Source: Streptomyces iranensis
GTDB lineage: Bacteria; Actinomycetota; Actinomycetes; Streptomycetales; Streptomycetaceae
Assembly: GCF_017874715.1 (NCBI RefSeq)
Contig: NZ_JAGGLR010000019.1
Location: 186,001-250,000, forward strand
Length of the DNA stretch: 64,000 bases
Direction of reading: 5' to 3'
Of the stretch, positions 16,506 to 24,439 are shown piece after piece. Every line of letters starts with the position of its first letter. Position 1 is the stretch's first letter. The notes beneath the pieces are model-generated. The model was not told the origin of the DNA, searched no databases, and saw nothing but the letters and a program-made list of their open reading frames with translations. The translations under genes and the position numbers were made by a program.

Positions 16506-18074
16506 ATGGAGCTTGCGACCTCGAAGCGGACGAGGACGGCGGAGACGGCGGAGACGCCGGGCGCGCCCCGGCGGTGGGCCGTGCTGGCGGTGCTGTGCCC
16601 GAGCCTGCTGCTGACCGGGATCGATCTGACCGTGACGCACGCGGCGGTGCCCAGCCTGACCAGGGAGCTGCACCCGAGCGGGGTGCGACTGCTGTGGATC
16701 GTGGACGTCTACTCCCTGACGGTCGCCGCGCTGTTGGTCACCTGTGGAACGCTGGGTGATCGAATCGGCCGTAAGCTGCTGGTGCTGTCCGGGTTCGCGT
16801 TGTTCGGGCTGGCCTCGACGGGGGCCGCGTTCGCCCAGACCTCCGGGCAGCTCATCGCCGCCCGCGCGCTGCTCGGCGCCGGTACCGCCATGATCATGTC
16901 TTCGACGGCGGCGATCATCCGGGTCGTCTTCCCCGACCGCCGGGAGCGGACCATCGCCATCGGCCTCTGGACCGCGGCGCACAGCGTCGGCGCGGCGGTC
17001 GGGCCCCTGGTGGGAGGGGCGCTGCTACAGCGCTGGTGGTGGGGGTCGGTCTTCCTGCTCAACGTGCCGGTCGTCGCGGTGATCCTGGTGGCCGGTGCAC
17101 GGCTGATCCCCGAGTCGCGGAACCCCGCGCCACGACCCTGGGATCTGCCGGGGGTCGCGCTCTCGGCAGTGGGCCTCACGGCTGTCGTCTACGCGCTCAA
17201 GCAGGCGGGCGCGGACGCGGGCGGCGGCGCGTCCGGCATGGCCGTGACCGTGGCCGTGGGCGCGGTCGGGGTGGCGCTGCTGGCCGTTTTCGTACGGCGG
17301 CAGCGACGATCGCCGCAGCCGCTCCTGGACTTCTCGCTGTTCGCGGACCGCCGCTTCACCACGGCGACCGTCTGTGTCCTCGGCTGCTTCGGCTGCTATG
17401 CGGCGATGCTGTTCTTCCTGACCCAGTGGTTCCAGCTCATCGGCGGCGCGTCGCCGTTGCGTGCCGGGCTCGCGCTGCTGCCCCTGGCCGCCGCCAACGC
17501 GGCGGGCGCGGTCGTCGCGCCCTGGACGGCGCGCCGCTGGGGCGACCGCTGGGCGATGACCGGTGCGCTCGCCGGGTTCTCGGGGGCGCTGTTCCTCCTG
17601 TGCGCCGGCGGTGGTCCCGCGCGATACGGAGTGGCGGTGGTCGCGATGCTCGCGTCAGGGCTCGGGGCGGGTGTGGTCATGACCCTGGCCTCCGACGCCA
17701 TCATGGCCTCGGCCGATCCGGACCGGGCCGGGGAGGCCGCCGCGATCCAGGAGACCTCCTTCGAACTCGGCGCGGGCCTGAGCATCGCCGCCCTCGGCAC
17801 CGTTCTCACCGCGACCTACCGCGCCGTGCTGCCGTCCTCCATGCCCGGGATACCCGCCGCGGACCGCCAGGCCGCCGGCGAGTCGATCGGCGCGGCGAAC
17901 GCGATCGCGGACCGACTGGCCCCCTCCTCCTCCGACCTGCTGCGGGCAACCGCCCGCGACGCCTACGCCCGCGGCTTCACCGTGACCGTGCTGTCGGCGG
18001 CGCTGGCCCTCGCGGCGACGGCCACCCTGGCCGCCCTGCTGCTGAGGCCGCCTCGGCGGCATGGTCGACGTTGA
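16506..18074 (+). CDS. MFS multidrug exporter, DHA2 (EmrB/QacA-like) family
   Basis: 522-residue integral membrane protein with about 14 hydrophobic segments. The first helices carry LTGIDLTVTHAAVPSL, the LWIVDVYSLTVAALL segment and the DRIGRK loop, all typical of drug:proton antiporters. Alternative GTG starts are not better. Transcribed divergently from the HxlR regulator. The substrate is unknown. The stop lies one base from the convergent partial gene at 18076. Confidence 0.93.
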   Translation: MELATSKRTRTAETAETPGAPRRWAVLAVLCPSLLLTGIDLTVTHAAVPSLTRELHPSGVRLLWIVDVYSLTVAALLVTCGTLGDRIGRKLLVLSGFALFGLASTGAAFAQTSGQLIAARALLGAGTAMIMSSTAAIIRVVFPDRRERTIAIGLWTAAHSVGAAVGPLVGGALLQRWWWGSVFLLNVPVVAVILVAGARLIPESRNPAPRPWDLPGVALSAVGLTAVVYALKQAGADAGGGASGMAVTVAVGAVGVALLAVFVRRQRRSPQPLLDFSLFADRRFTTATVCVLGCFGCYAAMLFFLTQWFQLIGGASPLRAGLALLPLAAANAAGAVVAPWTARRWGDRWAMTGALAGFSGALFLLCAGGGPARYGVAVVAMLASGLGAGVVMTLASDAIMASADPDRAGEAAAIQETSFELGAGLSIAALGTVLTATYRAVLPSSMPGIPAADRQAAGESIGAANAIADRLAPSSSDLLRATARDAYARGFTVTVLSAALALAATATLAALLLRPPRRHGRR

Positions 18075-18075
18075 G

Positions 18076-18351
18076 CTACTGGTCCGGCTCCTCCACCGCG
18101 AAGAGCTCGTCCAATAGTTCGTCCGCCTGGGAGACGGTGAACGCGCGGTCGAGCCAGTGCCGCAGGGTGTCGCGGTAGGCGCATTCGCTGATGCGGCGGC
18201 GTGTCTCGGACCGGACGGGGATCCCTCGATGTTCGAGGATGCGCAGGACTCCCTCGGCAAGCCCTGCCGCCTCCCCATGGGCCTGGCCCTTGAGGAAGGT
18301 TTGCTCGATGAGGGTTCCCCGGCCGGGGAAGTAGCTACCTACTACGGCCAT
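18076..18351 (-). pseudogene. Partial tandem copy of the adjacent PD-(D/E)XK-like gene
   Basis: 91 codons starting MAVVGSYFPGRGTLIEQ. They align along their length with the last 85 residues of the full gene at 18359-19252 (MSVVGSYFPGRGTLVEE). The copy begins seven bases after the full gene stops, so it is a tandem duplication of the 3' end that has since diverged at many positions. It lacks the nuclease core. It may still be translated as a stand-alone C-terminal domain. Confidence 0.75.
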
Positions 18352-18358
18352 GGTGTCG

Positions 18359-19252
18359 TCAGCCGTCCTCGGTGAAGAGCTCGTTGGCGGTGGAGACGGT
18401 CATGGCACGGTCGAGCCAGTGGTCCAGTGTCTTGATGTCGGTGCAGTTGGTGATGCGCTCGCGGATCTCCGCCGAGGCGCGGATCCCCCTGTTTTCCAGG
18501 GTGCGCAGCACGGCGCGCGCACCCCCCACAGCCTCACCCACGGCCTTGCCCTTGAGGAAGGTCTCTTCGACAAGGGTGCCGCGACCAGGGAAGTAGCTGC
18601 CTACCACGCTCATCAGTTTCCTCCAGACGTCTCGTGCTGGGGTATTCCCCAGGCCGATCTCCAGTAGCTCCGAGTAGTACGGGCGGGACTTTGGGTCGGC
18701 CTTGGCGAGGGCCTGAGCCAGTGTTTTCAGTATGGCCGGAGCGTTGGGGTCGCGCCCATGTGTCAAGGCCGAGAAGGCAGCCAGGGTCAGATCCTGGGAC
18801 GCCTCCTCGGGGTCGAGGATCACCGGGACGTTTCCGGGGCCCAGCACCAGCGGGTGTACGGACAGTGCTGTCCACCCCTCCACGCCGATCCGAAAGGGCC
18901 CCGCCGCCCAGTCGGCGGTTTTCTTGTCCTGGCAGACTACGAGTAGCAGCGCCGGAAGCTCGTGCTTCGCTGCCATGTACGAGAGGTAGTACGCCCAGCT
19001 GACCGCCTTGTCCGGGTCGCGGCGGCCTTGTGCCTCGATGGCAAGGAGGAAGCCGCCGCTGTCAGGCGGAACCACGCGCAACACGCTGTCCACGCGCCGT
19101 TCCAACGGATGGATCTCCGTGGCATCCGGGGTGAGCACCTCGACGGCCGCTTCCTTTGACAGCGGGACGTCCAAGATGCGGAATACCGGGGCGAGTAACT
19201 CCGGTCGTTCTTGAAAGATGCGATGTGCGGCCTCATGCCGCGAACTGACCAT
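18359..19252 (-). CDS. PD-(D/E)XK-like, Rpn/transposase-type protein
   Basis: 297 residues. RRVDSVLRV followed by FLLAIEAQGRRDPDKAVSWAYYLSYM is a PD-(D/E)XK nuclease core of the Rpn/YhgA-type group, with the usual ExK reading ExQ (E-A-Q). The C-terminal 85 residues are a helical domain present again in the downstream partial copy. ATG 19252 begins MVSSRHEAAHRIF; upstream in-frame sequence is low quality. Rpn-type proteins are linked to recombination or phage defence, but here the role is not established. Confidence 0.65.
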   Translation of the reverse strand: MVSSRHEAAHRIFQERPELLAPVFRILDVPLSKEAAVEVLTPDATEIHPLERRVDSVLRVVPPDSGGFLLAIEAQGRRDPDKAVSWAYYLSYMAAKHELPALLLVVCQDKKTADWAAGPFRIGVEGWTALSVHPLVLGPGNVPVILDPEEASQDLTLAAFSALTHGRDPNAPAILKTLAQALAKADPKSRPYYSELLEIGLGNTPARDVWRKLMSVVGSYFPGRGTLVEETFLKGKAVGEAVGGARAVLRTLENRGIRASAEIRERITNCTDIKTLDHWLDRAMTVSTANELFTEDG

Positions 19253-19335
19253 GTGTGTGAACGTAGGGTCATCGGAGCATGTGCACGGGGCAAATGACCG
19301 GTGATCACCCGATTGGGGGAAAGGCCCGCGCGGGG

Positions 19336-19827
19336 TCAGGCGGCGATCTCGTATGCGTGCTGCTGCGGGGTGAGTTCGAACCAGAGCAGCTTGCCGCTGA
19401 TGCCGAAGAGGTCGTCGGCGAGGGGGTAGCCGCCCCAGTTGTCGGCGCACAGCCGGACGATGAGCAGGCCCCGGCCGGAGGTCGCGTCAAGCCTGGTGGC
19501 GGCCTCGGTGAGGGCGGTGAAGCGGTCGAGGGGGCTGGGCGGGGCGTCGAAGGGGGCGGGGATGGTGGGGTTGGTGTCCCAGATGCTGACGCGGAGGCGG
19601 CTTTCGCAGAGGTGGCGGATGCGGAGTTGGGCCGGGCCGTCGGAGTGGCGGACGGCGTTGGTGACCAGCTCGCAGGTCAGGAGTTCCGCCGTGTCGATCA
19701 GCTCGGCCATGCCGTGGGAGGAGAGGACCGCCCGGAGCGTGGCGCGTGAGATCCGTGCGGCTCGTGGGTCGTTGGGGAGGCGGAGGGAGTACGTCCAGGG
19801 GTCGGAGGACGGCGGTACGTTGGCCAT
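19336..19827 (-). CDS. HATPase anti-sigma-type regulator (ATP-binding protein)
   Basis: 163 residues with the GHKL ATPase N box ELLTCELVTNAVRHS and the G-box TSGRGLLIVRLCADNWG, as in RsbW/SpoIIAB-like kinases. GAGGGAG lies before ATG 19827, favouring this start over one 42 bases upstream. It diverges from the XRE-DUF5753 regulator. With the following DUF397 gene it forms the abaA/whiJ-type trio common in Streptomyces development regulation. Confidence 0.85.
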   Translation of the reverse strand: MANVPPSSDPWTYSLRLPNDPRAARISRATLRAVLSSHGMAELIDTAELLTCELVTNAVRHSDGPAQLRIRHLCESRLRVSIWDTNPTIPAPFDAPPSPLDRFTALTEAATRLDATSGRGLLIVRLCADNWGGYPLADDLFGISGKLLWFELTPQQHAYEIAA

Positions 19828-19954
19828 GGAGTCTCCCTCGGTCGGGGGAAGTTGGATCGCTTGGGCCACACCGTATGGCAGTCGGTGGTAGACCTGCTAC
19901 GAAAACAGCAGCAAGGCTGCTAATTGAACTCGTGTGGGTGATAGGGGAGAACCG

Positions 19955-20806
19955 ATGCCGCCAAACAACATGCCTACGGTGAGGCAGCGTCGACTGGGCG
20001 CGGAACTGCGGAAGCTCCGGGAACGCGCCAGTTTGTCCTCGACCGCTGCCGCCGCGCAGCATGGCATCAACCAGGCTCGCCTGAGCAGTATCGAGGCTGG
20101 TCGGTACCCGGTGAGCGCGGACCGGGTGCGCGCGTTCGCCCGTAACTACACCTGCCCTGATGACGCCCTCGTCGACGCCTTGGCCGACATGACAGGTGGA
20201 CGCACACGAGGCTGGTGGGATGAGTACCGGGAGCATCTACCTGCTGCCCTCATCGACGTGGCGGAGCTTGAGCATCACGCCATCGAGCTGCGGGTGGCCC
20301 TGGCGATCCACATTCCGGCCCTGTTGCAGACGACGGACCACGCTCGCGCGTTGTTCCAGGAGGTTGTGCCAGCGCTACGGCAGTACGAAGTAGAGCACCG
20401 GTTGTCCCTCCGCATCAGGCGGCAGGAGATCCTGCACCGCGACGAACCTGTGCGCTATACGGCGATCATCCACGAGGCAGCACTGCGCATGCAGTTCGGT
20501 GGAGCGGCTACGGCTCGCGCTCAGTTGACACATCTCGGCGAGATGAGCGAGGAAGCCAACATCACTGTTCTGGTGGTCCCCTTCGGGCGGGGCGCGTTCC
20601 CCGGTAATGGTCAACCGATCGACTACGTCCACGGTCCTGTTCCGCAACTGGACACTGTGCAGCTCGACGTCCATCACGGCTGTGAGTTCCTCGACTCGGA
20701 GGCGCAGCTGGTCAAGTATCGGACCGTGCTCGAACGCATGGAGGGCGGCGCCCTCAATCCGGCCGAGTCAAGAGACTTCATTCACCGCATCGCGCAGAGT
20801 ATCTGA
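19955..20806 (+). CDS. XRE-family HTH regulator with DUF5753 domain
   Basis: 283 residues. The N-terminal helix-turn-helix (LGAELRKLRERASLSSTAAAAQ ending near residue 65) is followed by the DUF5753 region (GWWDEYREHLPAALIDVAELE onward). AGGGGAG precedes ATG 19955. Paired with a DUF397 gene 11 bases downstream and a divergent HATPase, as in WhiJ-like systems, where the small partner modulates the DNA-binding protein. Confidence 0.9.
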   Translation: MPPNNMPTVRQRRLGAELRKLRERASLSSTAAAAQHGINQARLSSIEAGRYPVSADRVRAFARNYTCPDDALVDALADMTGGRTRGWWDEYREHLPAALIDVAELEHHAIELRVALAIHIPALLQTTDHARALFQEVVPALRQYEVEHRLSLRIRRQEILHRDEPVRYTAIIHEAALRMQFGGAATARAQLTHLGEMSEEANITVLVVPFGRGAFPGNGQPIDYVHGPVPQLDTVQLDVHHGCEFLDSEAQLVKYRTVLERMEGGALNPAESRDFIHRIAQSI

Positions 20807-20817
20807 AGGGTTTCGAA

Positions 20818-21078
20818 GTGCCCATATCTGACTGGCGGAAGTCTTCCTACAGCGGAGACTCCTCGAACTGCATCAACGTCGCCGCTGAGTGGCGGAAGTC
20901 CACTCACAGCGCGGACGCGGGCAACTGCGTGAACGTCGCCGCCAGCGACCGCGCCGTCCTGCTCAGGGAGAGCGACGACCCCGACGTCGTCCTGGCCACC
21001 ACGCCCGCCGTCCTGCGTGCCTTCATACGTGGCGCCAAAGGCGGCGTCTTCGATCGCGTCCAGGAGGGCACGGCATAA
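20818..21078 (+). CDS. DUF397 protein with duplicated N-terminal motif
   Basis: 86 residues, GTG start 11 bases after the XRE gene. The DUF397 signature W-R-K-S-x-x-S..NC-N-V-A-A occurs twice in a row (residues 5-22 and 24-42), then a single C-terminal half with AVLLRESDDPDVVL. Other DUF397 proteins carry the motif once, so the first half was duplicated in frame. Likely partner of the XRE-DUF5753 regulator. Confidence 0.85.
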   Translation: MPISDWRKSSYSGDSSNCINVAAEWRKSTHSADAGNCVNVAASDRAVLLRESDDPDVVLATTPAVLRAFIRGAKGGVFDRVQEGTA

Positions 21079-21149
21079 AGGGGCGACGGCCCGTCAGAGG
21101 GGGGGGAGAACAGACGGCCCGTCGCCTTCGCGCGACCTTACGATCGGCC

Positions 21150-21200
21150 GCTGAGCGGGCACTTAGCGCTTGCTGAGGCCGGAAAAGGGGAGGCGGGCCG
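21150..21200 (+). repeat. Left copy of ~50-bp direct repeat flanking the VOC-AKR cassette
   Basis: Begins CTGAGCGGGCACTTAGCGCT and runs through GAGGCCGGAAAA. It matches 23010-23060 in the same orientation with a few substitutions and one indel-like shift, exactly 1,860 bases away. A second short similarity (CTGGG-ACGCC-GTCC) lies near 21253 and 22973. Confidence 0.7.
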
Positions 21201-21270
21201 ACTGGCCTGGCCAATCCGTAAGGGGCCGGCTGCCCGGAGAGCGCCGTGATCTCTGGGCACGCCGGTCCGC

Positions 21271-21750
21271 TCACGGTTTCGCGTCGACCACCTCGGCGTC
21301 GGCGGAGAGTCGCAGCCACGGTGAATCGACGTCGGCATTGGCCTCGTCGAACTCGTGATGTTCGCGGGTATACAGCCGGACCGCCAGCCCGTCGGGGTCA
21401 CGAAAGACCAGGACCCAACCGATGATGCCGCGCAGCTCGCCGGAGTTTCCGACGCCGAGGGCGTCGAGGTGGTCGACCCACGCCAGCAGGTCGGCCCGCG
21501 TCGGGACCGCGTAAGTGACCGGATCGTAACCGCTGATGGCTTTCGCGGTGTTGGGTGCGCATCTGAGCTCCAGAAGACCCAGCCCCGGCACGTCGATGAT
21601 GTGGGCATAGAGCACGCCCGCGGTCGACCTGTGGTCGAACTGTGGTTGCCGTTCCGCGCCGAAGACCCGCTCGTACCATCGCAGACTCTCGGCGAGGTCG
21701 GACACGGGCACCTTGTAGTGGTGGACTCCGTCGAGCCGAGGCTGATTCAT
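21271..21750 (-). CDS. VOC/glyoxalase-fold protein
   Basis: 159 residues with two beta-alpha-beta-beta-beta modules: the first from VHHYKVPVSDLAESLRWYERVFG, the second from TRADLLAWVDHLDALGV to GWVLVFRDPDGLAVRLYT. Potential metal ligands H10, E near LGLLELR, and the D/E of the second module are present. AGAGAGG precedes ATG 21750. It shares a small repeat-flanked cassette with the aldo/keto reductase upstream on the same strand. The activity (dioxygenase, lyase or resistance) is not determinable. Confidence 0.8.
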   Translation of the reverse strand: MNQPRLDGVHHYKVPVSDLAESLRWYERVFGAERQPQFDHRSTAGVLYAHIIDVPGLGLLELRCAPNTAKAISGYDPVTYAVPTRADLLAWVDHLDALGVGNSGELRGIIGWVLVFRDPDGLAVRLYTREHHEFDEANADVDSPWLRLSADAEVVDAKP

Positions 21751-21824
21751 CGTGATCCTCTCTTGTCGTAGACAGGCCGGCGTTGAGGGCAGCGGTGGCG
21801 CTGCCCTCAACGCTCGATCGGGAA

Positions 21825-22892
21825 TCAGCGGCGGGCTTCGAGCTTCATGTCGCCGCGGGTCTGTATGCGAGCGAAGTCGCTGGTGAGCAGGTTGTGCGGG
21901 ATGCCGAGTCCGATCGCGCTCGCCTCGTCCAGGCGGGCCAGTTGGGAGGCGGTGAAGTCGACCTCCAGGGCGCCCAGATTGTCCTCCAGCTGCGCGACGG
22001 TGCGCGCGCCGATGATGGGTGCCGTCACGCCCGGATTCTGCAGGGTCCAGGCCAGTCCGACCTGGCCGGGGGTGCGGCCCAGCTCCGTCGCGACCTCTTT
22101 CACGACATCAGCGATGGCGAGGTTGTGCTCGGAGAGGTTGCCCAAGGTGAGGTTGTGGCCCTTGCGCGGGGGACCGCCATCGGATCCGACGGTGGTCGCG
22201 GTCAGGTCGTCGCGGCTGTACTTGCCGGTGAGCACCCCACCGCCCAGCGGTGAGTACGGCATCACCCCCAGCCCCATCTCACGTGCCATGGGGATCAGGT
22301 CACGTTCCCCGGTGCGCTGGATCAGGCTGTACTCGATTTGCAGCGCGACCAGCGGCGACCAGCCGCGCAGGTCGGCGATCGCCTGCATGCGCGACACCTG
22401 CCAGGCCGGAACGTTGGACATCGCCACGTGCAAGACCTTGCCCTGCCGGACCAGGTCGTCCATGCCGCGCAGGATCTCCTCGACCGGCGTCGTGAAATCC
22501 CACACGTGCAGGTAGAGCAGATCGAGGTAGTCCGTGTTCAGCCGTCGCAGGCTGGTTTCCACCGACCTGAACATGTTCTTGCGGTGCGGTCCTCCGGAAT
22601 TCGGATCGCCGGGCCGGCGCAGCGTCGAGTACTTCGTTGCCAGCACCAGGCTTTCGCGGTTGTCGCGGGTGAATTCGCCCAGCATGCGCTCGGAGGTGCC
22701 ATCGGTATAGGTATCGGCGGTGTCGATGAAGTTGCCGCCGCGCTCGACGTAGTTGTCGAACAGCTTGCGCGCCTCGTCCTGCTCTGCGCCCCAGCCCCAA
22801 TCGGTGCCGAAGGTCGCCGCGCCCAGCGCCAGTGGTGAGACCCGCAGCCCGGAACGGCCGAGTAGTCGGTAGGTGTCGAGGGTGAGCGACAT
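21825..22892 (-). CDS. Aldo/keto reductase
   Basis: 355-residue NADPH-dependent TIM-barrel oxidoreductase. Catalytic residues are visible as D and Y in FIDTADTYTDG, K in LATKYS, and H in LLYLHVWD. AGGAGG lies five bases before ATG 22892, a better spacing than the ATG directly upstream. Located 75 bases upstream of the VOC gene on the same strand and enclosed with it by direct repeats. Substrate unknown. Confidence 0.9.
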   Translation of the reverse strand: MSLTLDTYRLLGRSGLRVSPLALGAATFGTDWGWGAEQDEARKLFDNYVERGGNFIDTADTYTDGTSERMLGEFTRDNRESLVLATKYSTLRRPGDPNSGGPHRKNMFRSVETSLRRLNTDYLDLLYLHVWDFTTPVEEILRGMDDLVRQGKVLHVAMSNVPAWQVSRMQAIADLRGWSPLVALQIEYSLIQRTGERDLIPMAREMGLGVMPYSPLGGGVLTGKYSRDDLTATTVGSDGGPPRKGHNLTLGNLSEHNLAIADVVKEVATELGRTPGQVGLAWTLQNPGVTAPIIGARTVAQLEDNLGALEVDFTASQLARLDEASAIGLGIPHNLLTSDFARIQTRGDMKLEARR

Positions 22893-23208
22893 CATGTCCT
22901 CCTGTGCTTATGATCCGCTGCCGAAAACGAGTCTGTGACCGCCGCGAGCCGGAGATAAGGGAAGGAAGTTCCTGGGAACGCCAGTCCTACCCTGGCTGTG
23001 GGGCCCGGCGCTGAGCGGGTACTTACCGCTTGCCGAGGCCGGAAAATCGGGAGGCGGACCCGTCTCCGACCGGGGTACCGTCATCCGCATGGACTCGTTC
23101 CTTCAGATCTACGGCTGACACGCCGTTCCGCCCCGCGCACCGGCGACATCGCCGCTGCGCCGGGCCGTCGTGTCCATCTCGGCCTAGACCTGAAACGAGT
23201 GATCCCAT
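22893..23208. other. Intergenic region between aldo/keto reductase and glycosyltransferase
   Basis: 316 bases between divergent genes. It contains the right copy of the cassette-flanking repeat (23010-23060) and presumably two promoters. No gene or clear operator is seen otherwise. Confidence 0.6.
23010..23060 (+). repeat. Right copy of ~50-bp direct repeat flanking the VOC-AKR cassette
   Basis: Begins CTGAGCGGGTACTTACCGCT and continues GAGGCCGGAAAA like the left copy at 21150. Same orientation. The conservation of non-coding sequence on both sides of two genes suggests a mobile or duplicated cassette. Confidence 0.7.
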
Positions 23209-24384
23209 ATGTCCCGTCGCCGTGCGCATATCGCCATGGTCGGCATCCCCGCCATCAGCCACACCCTCCCCAGCCTCGAGATCATCCGTGAGCTCGTGGC
23301 GCGCGGGCACCGGGTGACGTACGCCAACGATCCCTTCGTCGCGGACGTCATCAAGCCGACCGGTGCCGAGTTCGTACCGTTCGAGTCCACCCTGCCGGTC
23401 GCCGACAACGACTGGCCGGAGGACCCGATCGCCGCGATGACCCTGTTCCTGGACGACGCCGTCCACGTCCTGCCGCAACTCCGCGCCGTGTACGACCGGG
23501 ACCCGGCCGATGTGTACCTCTACGACATCGGCGCGTACCCCGCCCGGGTGCTCGCCGAGACGCAGGGGCGCCCGCTGGTCCAGCTGTCGCCGACGATCGT
23601 GGGTTGGGAGGGCTATCACGACGAGGTCGGGGGGCAGATCATGAGCCTTCCCGGTGCGGACGCGTATCAGGAGAAGTTCGCGACGTGGCTCGTGGAGTCC
23701 GGCGCCACCACCACGGATCCGAACGTCTTCTCCGGGCAGCCGCCGCGCTGTGTCGCGCTCATTCCCCGTGCGATGCAGCCGAACGCCGACCGGGTGAACA
23801 CCGAGGTCGTGACGTTCGTCGGGCCGTGCCTCGGGGACCGTGCCGACCAGGGCGGTTGGGAGCGTCCGGCCGGTGCGGAGAACGTGCTGCTGGTCTCGCT
23901 GGGCTCGGCGTACACCCGGCAGGCCGCCTTTTACCGCGAGTGCGTCGCGGCCTTCGGGGATCTGCCCGGGTGGCATGTGGTGCTGCAGATCGGCAAGTAC
24001 GTCGACCCGGGTGAGCTGGGGGAGATCCCGGCGAACATCGAGGTCCACAACTGGGTGCCGCAGCTGGCGATCCTGGAGCGGGCCGACGCGTTCATCACCC
24101 ATGCGGGGATGGGCGGCAGCAACGAGGGGCTCTACACCGGCTGTCCGATGATCGCCGTGCCGCAGGGCGCGGAACAGGCCATGAACGCCGACCGGCTCGT
24201 CGAACTGGGCGTGGCCCGCCGCTTCGACACGGCCGACGCCACCGCAGGGGACCTGCGCGCCGCGCTGCTCGAACTCGCCACGGACCCGGAGGTCGCGCGC
24301 ACCTCGGCGCGGCTGCGGGACCAGGTGCGGGCCGAGGGCGGCACCGGGCGGGCGGCCGATCTGATCGAGGAGACGCTGGGCTGA
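23209..24384 (+). CDS. mgt: Macrolide-family UDP-glycosyltransferase
   Basis: 391-residue GT-B enzyme of the MGT family (OleD/OleI-like), which inactivates macrolides by glucosylation. The N-terminal acceptor domain starts HIAMVGIPAISHTLPSLEII with the catalytic-type His. The C-terminal donor signature is THAGMGGSNEGLYTGCPMIAVPQ, close to the HxGxxG(S/T)xxE pattern. It stands alone, so self-resistance or detoxification is more likely than biosynthesis. Acceptor range is not known from the sequence. Confidence 0.85.
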   Translation: MSRRRAHIAMVGIPAISHTLPSLEIIRELVARGHRVTYANDPFVADVIKPTGAEFVPFESTLPVADNDWPEDPIAAMTLFLDDAVHVLPQLRAVYDRDPADVYLYDIGAYPARVLAETQGRPLVQLSPTIVGWEGYHDEVGGQIMSLPGADAYQEKFATWLVESGATTTDPNVFSGQPPRCVALIPRAMQPNADRVNTEVVTFVGPCLGDRADQGGWERPAGAENVLLVSLGSAYTRQAAFYRECVAAFGDLPGWHVVLQIGKYVDPGELGEIPANIEVHNWVPQLAILERADAFITHAGMGGSNEGLYTGCPMIAVPQGAEQAMNADRLVELGVARRFDTADATAGDLRAALLELATDPEVARTSARLRDQVRAEGGTGRAADLIEETLG

Positions 24385-24390
24385 CACGGC

Positions 24391-24423
24391 GATGGCCCGG
24401 CCGCTTGGGGCGGCCGGGCCATC
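24391..24423. terminator. Bidirectional terminator between convergent genes
   Basis: GATGGCCCGGCCG pairs perfectly with CGGCCGGGCCATC over a seven-base loop. It sits seven bases after the glycosyltransferase and 17 before the end of the convergent nucleotidase gene. Confidence 0.85.
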
Positions 24424-24439
24424 GGCAGGTGTCGGGCGG

